Origin: Brenneria nigrifluens DSM 30175 = ATCC 13028 | GTDB taxonomy: Bacteria > Pseudomonadota > Gammaproteobacteria > Enterobacterales > Enterobacteriaceae | Direction of reading: 5' to 3' | Assembly (NCBI RefSeq): GCF_005484965.1 | Contig: NZ_CP034036.1 | Span: 4,402,001 to 4,466,000 of the forward strand | Length of the DNA: 64,000 nt | In this document: piece after piece, positions 1 to 7,647 of the stretch | How the letters are laid out: every line of letters begins with the position of its first letter | Numbering within the stretch: position 1 is the first letter of the stretch | Made by a program: the position numbers and the translations under genes | The notes under the pieces: generated by a model | Told to the model about the DNA's origin: nothing | Database searches by the model: none | The model's input: the letters and a program-made list of their open reading frames with translations, nothing else

Positions 1-350
1 AGCACATGCTTGGACGGCGCAATTCCCGCCTCCGCCAGCGCATCCACCATCGCCGGCTGAAAATCATGATTACCCGGCAACCACACGCAGGGCGCGGACA
101 ACCGCCTGATCCCGCGGGAAAAATGGCGATAGGCTTCCAGCGAGTGGTCCTGCGCCAAATCGCCCGTCGCGACGATTAAATCAAACGCATATTGCTGAGC
201 CTGTATGGCATCCAGCACCGCGTGATAACTGCGGTATGTGTTAATACCCAGCAGCGTTTCATGCTCGCCGGCAAAAAGATGGGTATCCGTTATTTGTAAA
301 ATCCTGATTCTGGCCCCATGCGCCACAGGAAGTGTCAACAGGCTTTCCAA
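1..350 (-). CDS. cpdA: 3',5'-cyclic-AMP phosphodiesterase CpdA (partial, 3' end outside window)
   Basis: Hydrolyses cAMP to AMP and so tempers cAMP-CRP signalling in the cytoplasm. The visible N-terminal ~116 residues carry the metallophosphoesterase signature: DTH near residue 22, GDLAQD near 64 and GNHD near 95, which bind the dinuclear metal centre. I place the start at a TTG (348-350): it gives the usual MESLLTLP N-terminus and has AAGGA about nine bases upstream. The C-terminal half lies beyond base 1. It is the last visible gene of the nudF-yqiB-cpdA cluster, all on the minus strand with short gaps. Confidence 0.93.
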   Translation of the reverse strand, partial: MESLLTLPVAHGARIRILQITDTHLFAGEHETLLGINTYRSYHAVLDAIQAQQYAFDLIVATGDLAQDHSLEAYRHFSRGIRRLSAPCVWLPGNHDFQPAMVDALAEAGIAPSKHV

Positions 351-380
351 ATGATGGTGTCCTTGGTTACTTAAATCTGT

Positions 381-803
381 CTAACAAACCGGGATCGACA
401 TCGAACCATACGCCAAACAATATTTTAGCCAATCAGCAAGAAACTGATTAATTTGATGCTTTTCGTCACGTTGGTGTAACTTCTTATTCGGGTAATCATA
501 ACGTGCTTTGAAGCGAAAGATCTGCTGACTGGCACACACTTCCGCAACCAGCGCGTCATGATACAGCCTGACCGTCATCATCGGCAGGCTCCAGTAGCTT
601 ACCGCCGGCGCAATCTGCTGAATCTTGACCAAAGAGGTGTAACGGGTTGATTCAAGAATGGTTAAGCGATAGACGGCATTATTAACGTGATAAACCGCGG
701 TTTCACCGACTTCGTCTATACGGGGCAGCAAACGCCGTAATTGCATGAAATTGGTTTCGCATAGCCTCATCATTGCCGGGAAATCCGGGGTATAACGCTT
801 CAT
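381..803 (-). CDS. yqiB: YqiB, DUF1249 family protein
   Basis: A 140-residue protein identical in length to E. coli YqiB, a DUF1249 member of unknown biochemical function. It shows no signal peptide or membrane segment, so a cytosolic location is inferred. It is basic with many aromatic residues and begins MKRYTPDFPAMMRLCE, typical of the family. Its ATG lies four bases after the nudF stop and its end is 30 bases before cpdA, so the three genes probably share a transcript. The conserved neighbourhood is the strongest support for the name; it says little about function. Confidence 0.9.
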   Translation of the reverse strand: MKRYTPDFPAMMRLCETNFMQLRRLLPRIDEVGETAVYHVNNAVYRLTILESTRYTSLVKIQQIAPAVSYWSLPMMTVRLYHDALVAEVCASQQIFRFKARYDYPNKKLHQRDEKHQINQFLADWLKYCLAYGSMSIPVC

Positions 804-807
804 AAAT

Positions 808-1440
808 TCAATCCACCCACTCGTTTCTCAGTTTTTCATGGTGCAACGCCAACCATTGCAAGGCAATGACGGACGCCGCGTTATCGATAATCCCATCCTC
901 AACCCACTGATAAGCCTGTTCACGGCTGACCACATGCACCCGGATATCTTCATTTTCCTCCGCCAGGCCATGAATGCCTGCCGCGGTGCGGGCATCCACC
1001 TCGCCCACCATAACGGTCAGACGTTCGCTGGTGCCGCCGGGGCTGGCAAGATAGCTGACGATTGGCCGGCAGCGGCCGACGACCAGTCCCGCTTCTTCCT
1101 GCGCTTCCCGGCGCGCCACCTGCTCCAGACTCTCGCCCGGTTCAATCATGCCCGCCACCAGTTCAAGCAGCCAGGGGGAGACGCTGGTGTCATAGGCGGC
1201 AATGCGGATCTGTTCAGCCAGCACCACCTCGTCGCGCAGCGGATCATACGGCAACAGGACAACCGCGTGTCCGCGTTCGAAGATCTCGCGGCTGACTTCT
1301 TCACTCATTTCACCATTAAACAGTCGATGACGGAAACGATAGCGCACCAGTGAAAAAAAACCTTTGTATAATTCATCTCGTGCAATAATTTCTACATCAT
1401 CTTTACTAAAGGTAACCTGACTGGATACTGAAGACACCAT
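808..1440 (-). CDS. nudF: ADP-ribose pyrophosphatase NudF
   Basis: Nudix hydrolase that splits ADP-ribose into AMP and ribose 5-phosphate, limiting free ADP-ribose. Length is 210 residues, as in the family. The Nudix box is complete at residues 97-119 (G-x5-E-x7-REAQEEAGL), with the REAQEE metal-binding glutamates present. It is first in the nudF-yqiB-cpdA cluster and divergent from tolC, so the 264-bp gap carries promoters for both directions. The start is the first Met of the family-like N-terminus (MVSSVSSQVTF), preceded by a purine-rich AGGAG. Confidence 0.96.
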   Translation of the reverse strand: MVSSVSSQVTFSKDDVEIIARDELYKGFFSLVRYRFRHRLFNGEMSEEVSREIFERGHAVVLLPYDPLRDEVVLAEQIRIAAYDTSVSPWLLELVAGMIEPGESLEQVARREAQEEAGLVVGRCRPIVSYLASPGGTSERLTVMVGEVDARTAAGIHGLAEENEDIRVHVVSREQAYQWVEDGIIDNAASVIALQWLALHHEKLRNEWVD

Positions 1441-1595
1441 GATTCAACTCCTGTAGCGGATATTGGTGGAATCCATCATTATTGTATGGCGAAAATCCCC
1501 GTCATCATACTCGCTGTTGATTGTGGTAGATTTAGATAAGCTTGGAATTTTCCCCTGGCGCGGGGACTCGCCTAATCGGGAAAATTTCAGGAAAT

Positions 1596-1641
1596 ATGGC
1601 ACGTTCAGTTACCTTATTCTATTGGCAGATTCTGATAGAAT
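1596..1641 (+). promoter_or_regulatory. candidate tolC promoter with mar/sox/rob box
   Basis: Bases 1596-1614 (ATGGCACGTTCAGTTACCT) fit the MarA/SoxS/Rob consensus AYnGCACnnWnnRYYAAAY with two mismatches. An extended -10 (TG at 1633-1634, TAGAAT at 1636-1641) follows; the weak -35 position (1613-1618) touches the box, which is the class II arrangement. E. coli tolC is known to be activated through a marbox. The match was found by eye, so binding is inferred. Confidence 0.5.
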
Positions 1642-1704
1642 CGAAAACCATTCGTCTATAGACAGCGCTATCATAGCGACATTGCTGTACAACAAGGAAC
1701 GCAA

Positions 1705-3114
1705 ATGAAGAAATTGCTCCCTCTTCTTATTGGTTTGAGCCTGGGCGGTTTTAGTTTAATGAGTCAGGCGGAAAACCTGCTACAGGTATACCAACAAGCT
1801 AAAAACTCGAATCCAGACTTACGTAGCTCAGCAGCCACCCGTGATGCCGCGTTTGAAAAAATCAATGAAGCACGCAGTCCGTTGTTGCCACAATTGGGCT
1901 TAGGCGCGGATTACACCTATACCGATGGTTTTCGAGATAACAACGGCATTAACAATGATGTTAAAAGCGCATCATTACAGTTAACCCAGACGCTGTTCGA
2001 TATGTCTAAATGGCGCGCGCTGACCTTGCAGGAAAAGCAGGCCGGCATTGAAGACGTCACCTATCAGACGGCCCAGCAAACGCTTATCCTGGATACGGCC
2101 ACCGCCTATTTCAACGTACTGCGCGCCATTGATTCCCTGTCTTATGTCAGCGCGCAGAAACAGGCTATTTATCGCCAACTGGACCAGACTACTCAGCGTT
2201 TTAATGTCGGTCTGGTCGCCATTACCGACGTACAGAACGCTCGCGCCGAATACGATAACGTTCTTGCCAACGAAGTGCTGGCCCGCAATACGCTGGATAA
2301 CTATCTGGAAGTTCTGCGTCAGGTCAGCGGTAATTTTTACCCGCAGTTGGCGGGTCTGGACATCAACCGTTTTTCGACGCAGAAGCCGGGAGGGGTCAAC
2401 GATCTGTTGAAACAGGCGGAAAACCGCAACCTGAGTCTGTTGTCCGCCCGCCTGAGCCAGGATTTGGCGCGTGAGCAAATCCGTTATGCTCAGACAGGAC
2501 ATATGCCGACGCTGGATCTGACCGCCTCCAGCAGCGTAAGCGATACCAGCTACTCTGGTTCCAACGCCCGCGGCAGCTCATATACCGACCGTAACATAGG
2601 CCAAAACCAGGTTGGCGTCAGCTTTAACCTGCCGCTGTATAGCGGCGGAGCGACCAGTTCGCAGGTGAAACAAGCCCAGCACAGTTTTGTCAGCGCCAGT
2701 GAACTGCTGGAGAGCGCCCATCGTTCCGTCGTTCAGACCGTGCGCTCTTCGTTTAATAACATTTTAGCGTCCGTCAGCAGCATCAACGCCTATAAACAGG
2801 CTGAAGTTTCCGCGCAAAGTTCCCTGGACGCGATGGAAGCCGGCTATCAGGTCGGTACGCGAACCATTGTCGACGTACTGGATGCCACGACGACGCTATA
2901 CAACGCCAAACAGCAACTTTCCAGCGCCCGTTATGATTACCTGATTAATCAGCTAAACATCAAATCAGCGCTGGGCACGTTGAATGAAAGCGATCTGCAA
3001 GCGCTGAATGCCGCGTTAGGCCAGCCGGTGTCGACCACGCCGCCGGTCGCCGACGAGAACGGCGCCGCGCCGCTGGCCGGCACCACGACGGCATCGGCCG
3101 GGTTGCTGCGGTAA
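1705..3114 (+). CDS. tolC: outer-membrane efflux channel TolC
   Basis: Trimeric outer-membrane and periplasmic channel shared by tripartite drug pumps and type I secretion systems. Length is 469 residues, a little shorter than the 493 of E. coli because the low-complexity C-terminal tail is shorter. A signal peptide (residues 1-22, ending MSQA) precedes ENLLQVYQQAKNSNPDLR, the usual mature start. Two OEP repeats follow, with the repeated AIDSLSYVSAQK / VQTVRSSFNN helices of the barrel-tunnel fold. The start has AAGGAACGC just upstream. A hairpin terminator follows, so tolC is probably mostly monocistronic. Confidence 0.97.
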   Translation: MKKLLPLLIGLSLGGFSLMSQAENLLQVYQQAKNSNPDLRSSAATRDAAFEKINEARSPLLPQLGLGADYTYTDGFRDNNGINNDVKSASLQLTQTLFDMSKWRALTLQEKQAGIEDVTYQTAQQTLILDTATAYFNVLRAIDSLSYVSAQKQAIYRQLDQTTQRFNVGLVAITDVQNARAEYDNVLANEVLARNTLDNYLEVLRQVSGNFYPQLAGLDINRFSTQKPGGVNDLLKQAENRNLSLLSARLSQDLAREQIRYAQTGHMPTLDLTASSSVSDTSYSGSNARGSSYTDRNIGQNQVGVSFNLPLYSGGATSSQVKQAQHSFVSASELLESAHRSVVQTVRSSFNNILASVSSINAYKQAEVSAQSSLDAMEAGYQVGTRTIVDVLDATTTLYNAKQQLSSARYDYLINQLNIKSALGTLNESDLQALNAALGQPVSTTPPVADENGAAPLAGTTTASAGLLR

Positions 3115-3122
3115 TCCACGCC

Positions 3123-3147
3123 AGGGGAACATGTTGTTCCCCTTTTC
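3123..3147 (+). terminator. rho-independent terminator after tolC
   Basis: Stem AGGGGAAC (3123-3130) pairs with GTTCCCCT (3136-3143) around ATGTT, followed by TTTTCC. It starts nine bases after the tolC stop. Confidence 0.8.
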
Positions 3148-3322
3148 CTCCTCCGGGGCGCTGCCGGTCAGATAAAGCGAAGCGCCGCACAACTGAATGT
3201 ATAGCAACGTAAAGAGTGGCTCGGTTACCGCCATTGGTGCTTTAAATTCACGCAGCCTTCCCCTATTCTTAAGCGCAATTGTTAACAATTGGGCATGATG
3301 TCTTTTCTCTGGGATTAACACG

Positions 3323-3997
3323 ATGAAACGCACCAAAAATATCAATCAGGAAACTTTCCGCAAAGGGTGGCGAACCTATCGTTTGGCGCCCATCGCGCTA
3401 GCGGTCAGTACGGTATTCGTACTGGCCGGCTGTGAGCAAGCCGATGAAACGGTTTCGCTGTATCAGAACGCCGACGACTGCTCAAGCGCCAATCCGTCCA
3501 TGAGCGCGCAATGCACCACGGCATACAATAACGCGCTGAAAGAGGCGGAAAAAACCGCGCCGAAATACGCCACCCGCGAAGACTGCGTCGCCGAGTTCGG
3601 CGAAGCGCAGTGTACTCAGGCGCCAGCGCCCGCACAGGCCGGGGTAGGCACAGGCGCGGCCGCTGAATCCCAGCAGAGCGGCGGCTTCTGGATGCCGCTG
3701 ATGGCCGGCTACATGATGGGCCGGATGATGGGCGGCTCAGGTTTCGCGCAGCAGCCGCTGTTTACCTCGAAATCCCCGACCAGCCCGGCCAACGGCAAGT
3801 TTGTCGATGCCAGCGGTAAAAATTACGGCAACGCGACGACCGGCCGCAGCATCAACGTACCGAAAACGGCGCTGGCTCCCAAACCGGCCACCACCACCAC
3901 CGTTACCCGCGGCGGATTTGGCGAAACCGTCGCCAAACAGACCAGCATGCAGCGCAGCAACGCCAGTTCCAGCTCTTCCCGTAGTATGGGTGGCTGA
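3323..3997 (+). CDS. ygiB: YgiB, DUF1190 putative lipoprotein
   Basis: A 224-residue DUF1190 (UPF0441) protein of unknown function. A positively charged N-terminus and hydrophobic stretch lead to the lipobox LAGC with Cys37, so a lipid-anchored envelope protein is inferred. The first half of the mature part holds four cysteines in CSSANPSMSAQC and DCVAEFGEAQC. The rest is Gly/Met-rich (MAGYMMGRMMGGSGF) and ends in a Ser/Thr-rich tail. It stands 11 bases before ygiC, in the same order as in E. coli, so the two are probably co-transcribed. Function remains unknown. Confidence 0.92.
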   Translation: MKRTKNINQETFRKGWRTYRLAPIALAVSTVFVLAGCEQADETVSLYQNADDCSSANPSMSAQCTTAYNNALKEAEKTAPKYATREDCVAEFGEAQCTQAPAPAQAGVGTGAAAESQQSGGFWMPLMAGYMMGRMMGGSGFAQQPLFTSKSPTSPANGKFVDASGKNYGNATTGRSINVPKTALAPKPATTTTVTRGGFGETVAKQTSMQRSNASSSSSRSMGG

Positions 3998-4008
3998 GGA
4001 TCTATTTA

Positions 4009-5169
4009 ATGAAGCGGATTGAAATTAAGGAACGCCCCGACTGGCGTGAGAAAGCCACTGAATTCGGCTTCCGTTTTCACACCATGTACGGCGAACCCTA
4101 CTGGAGTGAAGAGGCGTATTATCAGTTTACCCTCGCCCAGATTGAAGAGTTGGAAGATACCACCGCGGAGCTGCACCAGATGTGCTTGCAGGTGGTGGAA
4201 AAGGTCGTTAACAGCGAAGCGCTGCTGGCAAAATTCCGCATCCCCAAACACACCTGGGAATTTGTCAGAAACTCCTGGCGCACCAACCAGCCGTCGCTCT
4301 ATTCCCGCCTCGATCTGGCTTATGACGGCCAGACGCCGGCCAAACTGCTGGAAAATAACGCCGATACGCCGACATCGCTCTACGAGGCGGCATTTTTCCA
4401 ATGGCTGTGGCTGGAAGATCAAATCAAGGCCGGGCAGTTGCCGCAAACCGCCGATCAGTACAACAGCATCCAGGAAAAGCTGATCGAACGTTTTGAAGAT
4501 CTTAAACTGAACCACGGCTTCGGCCTGCTGCATTTCGCCTGCTGTCAGGATACGCAAGAAGATCGCGGTACGGTGCAATACCTGCAGGATTGCGCGCTGG
4601 AAGCCGGTCTGCCGAGTGAATTCCTGTATATGGAAGAAATCGGCCTCGGCGAAAAAGGCCAGTTCACCGATCTGGAAAACCAGGTCATCAGTAACCTGTT
4701 CAAGCTCTATCCGTGGGAATTCATGCTGCGCGAGATATTCTCCACCAAGCTGGAGGACGCCGGCGTGCGCTGGCTGGAACCCGCCTGGAAAAGCATTATC
4801 TCCAATAAGGCGCTGCTGCCGATGCTGTGGGAAATGTTCCCCAACCACCCGAACCTGCTCCCCGCCTATTTCACCGAGGATGAACACCCTGCGCTGGAGA
4901 ATTACGTCATCAAGCCGTTGTTTTCCCGTGAAGGCGCCAATATTCAAATCGTGGAAAATGGCAGGGAAATCGCCGCGGTGGGCGGGCCATACGGCGAAGA
5001 GGGCAAAATCATCCAGCAGTATCATCCGTTGCCCAAATTTAGCGATAGCTATACGCTGATTGGCAGCTGGCTGGTAAACGATCAGCCCTGCGGCATCGGC
5101 GTCCGTGAAGACCGCGAGTTGATCACCCAGGATCTATCGCGTTTCTACCCGCATACTATTGTGGATTGA
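4009..5169 (+). CDS. ygiC: YgiC, glutathionylspermidine synthase-like ATP-grasp protein
   Basis: A 386-residue protein of the C-terminal (synthetase) domain family of glutathionylspermidine synthase, an ATP-grasp ligase fold. It lacks the N-terminal amidase domain of the full bifunctional enzyme, as E. coli YgiC does. Family features visible include the AKLLENNADTPTSLYEA stretch (residues ~105-121), EEIGLGEKGQF (~206-216) and a C-terminal KPLFSREGANI (~300) typical of the nucleotide-binding lobe. The true substrate is not known; ligation of an amine to a peptide-like acid is inferred from the fold only. It directly follows ygiB. Confidence 0.92.
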   Translation: MKRIEIKERPDWREKATEFGFRFHTMYGEPYWSEEAYYQFTLAQIEELEDTTAELHQMCLQVVEKVVNSEALLAKFRIPKHTWEFVRNSWRTNQPSLYSRLDLAYDGQTPAKLLENNADTPTSLYEAAFFQWLWLEDQIKAGQLPQTADQYNSIQEKLIERFEDLKLNHGFGLLHFACCQDTQEDRGTVQYLQDCALEAGLPSEFLYMEEIGLGEKGQFTDLENQVISNLFKLYPWEFMLREIFSTKLEDAGVRWLEPAWKSIISNKALLPMLWEMFPNHPNLLPAYFTEDEHPALENYVIKPLFSREGANIQIVENGREIAAVGGPYGEEGKIIQQYHPLPKFSDSYTLIGSWLVNDQPCGIGVREDRELITQDLSRFYPHTIVD

Positions 5170-5170
5170 C

Positions 5171-5200
5171 GGTAAAAGGGCACGGTTTTCAGACCGTGCC
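5171..5200 (-). terminator. terminator after ygiD (minus strand)
   Basis: GGCACGGT (5179-5186) pairs with ACCGTGCC (5193-5200) around six bases. On the minus strand it is followed by CTTTTACC, so it best serves ygiD; it also lies immediately after the ygiC stop and may work both ways. Confidence 0.7.
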
Positions 5201-5213
5201 TCAGCACTATATT

Positions 5214-5999
5214 TTATCCCACCTGCACCGACAGCATACTCAGCGATCCCATTTCAATGCCGTCGACCGGGATGCCGATGGCCTCTTTGCCATCCCAGCT
5301 TCCCAGCACATACAGCAACGGCAGATAGTGATCCGGCGTCGGGTTGGATAATGCCGCGCCCTCATGCTGCATAAAGTTGATCAGCGGATGATTGTCTCCC
5401 TGATAGGTTAGGTTATCTAGTACAAACTGATTGAACGAAACCGCCCAGGGATAGGGTTTCGCTTCCCCGTCCCATTTGACCATCCGCAGGTTATGCACTA
5501 CGTTGCCGCTGGCGACGATCATGATGCCCTCATCCCGCAACGCCGCCAGTTTACGCCCCAGTTGGTAGTGATACCCGGCAGGCTGCGTGCCGTCGACGCT
5601 CAGCTGCACCACGGGGATATCCGCCTGCGGATACATTTTTATCAGCACGCCCCAGGCGCCGTGATCCAGACCCCATTCGCCGCCGTCCGCCGCCACCGGG
5701 ATCGGCGCCAGCAGCCGTTGAATTTTTTCGGCCAGCTCGGGCGAGCCAGGCGCCGGATACTGCGTATCAAACAACGCCTGGGGAAAACCGCCGAAATCAT
5801 GGATCGTGCGGGGTTTTTCCATCGCCGTCACCGCCGTGCCGCGGGTATACCAGTGGGCGGAAACCGCCACGATAGCTTTGGGACGCGGCAACTTTTCTCC
5901 TAACGCCTGCCATGCCTGGGTATAGGGATTATTTTCCAACACGTTCATCGGGCTACCATGGCCGAGGAACAGTGCAGGCATCCGGGAAGTGTGGTTCAT
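5214..5999 (-). CDS. ygiD: 4,5-DOPA extradiol dioxygenase family protein YgiD
   Basis: Class III extradiol ring-cleavage dioxygenase (LigB fold), 261 residues. E. coli YgiD has DOPA-extradiol activity giving betalamic-acid-type products in vitro; the natural substrate is uncertain. The metal-site histidines are visible: H14 in LFLGHGSPMN, H49 in SAHWYTRG, H113 in DHGAWG and a later one in SGNVVHNLR. Start ATG is preceded by AAGGATATTTTT. It is convergent with ygiBC, separated by a hairpin. The 5' flank up to rnpB is noncoding. Confidence 0.93.
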   Translation of the reverse strand: MNHTSRMPALFLGHGSPMNVLENNPYTQAWQALGEKLPRPKAIVAVSAHWYTRGTAVTAMEKPRTIHDFGGFPQALFDTQYPAPGSPELAEKIQRLLAPIPVAADGGEWGLDHGAWGVLIKMYPQADIPVVQLSVDGTQPAGYHYQLGRKLAALRDEGIMIVASGNVVHNLRMVKWDGEAKPYPWAVSFNQFVLDNLTYQGDNHPLINFMQHEGAALSNPTPDHYLPLLYVLGSWDGKEAIGIPVDGIEMGSLSMLSVQVG

Positions 6000-6144
6000 A
6001 AAAATATCCTTAGGTCATCAGCGTCGTGCCGCAGCACGTTATGGGGCTACTTTACGCCTTTAGCGCGCCGAAAAAAGTCGGATATCCGTGATGAAGAGCA
6101 TCAATAAATTTGAAGAGAATAGGTAGCGGGCAGAAAGCACGCCA

Positions 6145-6187
6145 TAAAAAAACGGCCAACGCGAATGGTGAAATACGCGTTGGCCGT
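6145..6187 (-). terminator. strong terminator distal to rnpB (minus strand)
   Basis: A 12-bp stem, ACGGCCAACGCG (6152-6163) with CGCGTTGGCCGT (6176-6187), is followed on the minus strand by seven T residues (6145-6151). It closes the rnpB transcription unit after the duplicated 3' segment. Confidence 0.8.
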
Positions 6188-6195
6188 ATAAAAAA

Positions 6196-6258
6196 TTAAG
6201 GGAGTCGACCGTTAAGCCGCTTTCTTTCATGAAAAACGTCGTGGACAGTCATTCATCT
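6196..6258 (-). repeat. degenerate duplicate of the rnpB 3' end
   Basis: Bases 6196-6218 repeat 6311-6333 (TTAAGGGAGTCGACCGTTAAG core), and 6238-6258 repeat the GTGGACAGTCATTCATCT block at 6344-6361. The offset changes from 115 to 103 bases because of a small indel. This resembles the tandem repeats known downstream of E. coli rnpB. Confidence 0.8.
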
Positions 6259-6282
6259 TTATTGCCTGTTCACACAGGCAGC

Positions 6283-6302
6283 AACCCCGCCGCAGCGGGG
6301 TT
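6283..6302 (-). terminator. rnpB-proximal terminator hairpin
   Basis: AACCCCGC (6283-6290) pairs with GCGGGGTT (6295-6302) around CGCA, just 3' of the mature RNase P RNA. The tail (GCTGCC) has no T run, so it may be an incomplete terminator or a processing signal; a further 7-bp hairpin lies at 6263-6281. Confidence 0.55.
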
Positions 6303-6313
6303 TCACAAAATTA

Positions 6314-6690
<377 letters not shown>

Positions 6691-6697
6691 GGCGCGG

Positions 6698-6726
6698 ATT
6701 GTATAGTGTTTTACCTTATGTGTCAC
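6698..6726 (-). promoter_or_regulatory. rnpB promoter
   Basis: On the minus strand GTGACA (6726-6721), a 17-bp spacer and TACAAT (6703-6698) each differ from the sigma-70 consensus by one base. Seven bases separate the -10 from the RNA 5' end at 6690, and these are GC-rich (CCGCGCC), like the discriminator of stringently controlled stable-RNA promoters. The -35 overlaps the rsmI stop codon. Confidence 0.8.
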
Positions 6727-7586
6727 CCTTGCTGCTGGTCGAGTGCGTACTTATACAGCGCATTCTTCTTTACGCCGTGGATTTCCGCGGCTAACGCGGC
6801 GGCCTTTTTCAACGGCAGCTCCCGTTGCAGCAGGGATAACGTACGCAACGCCTCGGCCGGCAGCGCCGCGCTATCCGCTTTATGGCCTTCCACAATCAGC
6901 ACCATCTCGCCCTTGCGGCGATTTTCATCCTCTTTCACCCAGGCCAGCAGTTCTCCCACCGGCGCGCCGTAAATGGATTCCCAGGTTTTGGTGATTTCGC
7001 GCGCCAGCACCACATAGCGTTGCGGCCCCAGCACGTCGCTCATGTCCTGCAAACTGTCCAATAAGCGGTGCGTCGACTCATAAAAAATCAGGGTCCTGGG
7101 CTCTTCCAGCAGCCCGCGCAGCGTATCCGTCCGCGCCTTGGTTTTCGCCGGCAGAAAACCTTCATAGCAGAAGCGATCGGAAGGCAGCCCCGCGGCTGAA
7201 AGCGCGGTAATCGCCGCACAGGCTCCCGGCAGCGGGACAACCCGGATCCCCGCTTCGCGACAGCGGCGCACCAGGTGATAACCGGGGTCGTTAATCAAGG
7301 GCGTTCCGGCGTCGGACACCAGCGCAATGCTTTGCCCCGCCTGCAACTTCGCCAATAGCGCCTCCGCTTTTTGCTGTTCGTTATGATCGTGTAATGCGAA
7401 CAGCCGCGCATTAATGGCAAAATGTTGTAACAACAGGCCGGTATGACGGGTATCCTCTGCGGCAATCAGGTCGACACGCCGCAACACGCCGAGCGCGCGT
7501 TGGGTGATATCGCCCAGATTGCCAATCGGCGTGGGGACAATGTAAAGGGTGGATGCAGAAATATCTGCTTGTTGGTCTTGATTCAT
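6723..7586 (-). CDS. rsmI: 16S rRNA 2'-O-ribose C1402 methyltransferase RsmI
   Basis: SAM-dependent tetrapyrrole-methylase-fold enzyme that 2'-O-methylates C1402 of 16S rRNA in the P site. Length is 287 residues, usual for the family (older name YraL). The family motifs PTPIGNLGDITQRA (~residues 18-31) and SDAGTPLINDPGYHLV (~90-105) are intact. It is divergent from lpoA with a 61-bp gap. Its stop codon overlaps the rnpB -35 hexamer, so ribosome-covered rsmI transcription could interfere with rnpB initiation. Confidence 0.96.
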   Translation of the reverse strand: MNQDQQADISASTLYIVPTPIGNLGDITQRALGVLRRVDLIAAEDTRHTGLLLQHFAINARLFALHDHNEQQKAEALLAKLQAGQSIALVSDAGTPLINDPGYHLVRRCREAGIRVVPLPGACAAITALSAAGLPSDRFCYEGFLPAKTKARTDTLRGLLEEPRTLIFYESTHRLLDSLQDMSDVLGPQRYVVLAREITKTWESIYGAPVGELLAWVKEDENRRKGEMVLIVEGHKADSAALPAEALRTLSLLQRELPLKKAAALAAEIHGVKKNALYKYALDQQQG

Positions 7587-7647
7587 TGTTTCATCCGGGT
7601 TGCCGATTTAATATTGAGCATCTTTAAAAAAAATCATTGGATACAGT

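Noticed and set aside
1463..1708. 81-codon ORF ending at the tolC start
   Set aside because: It runs through the marbox and promoter, has no ribosome site and no recognisable protein features.
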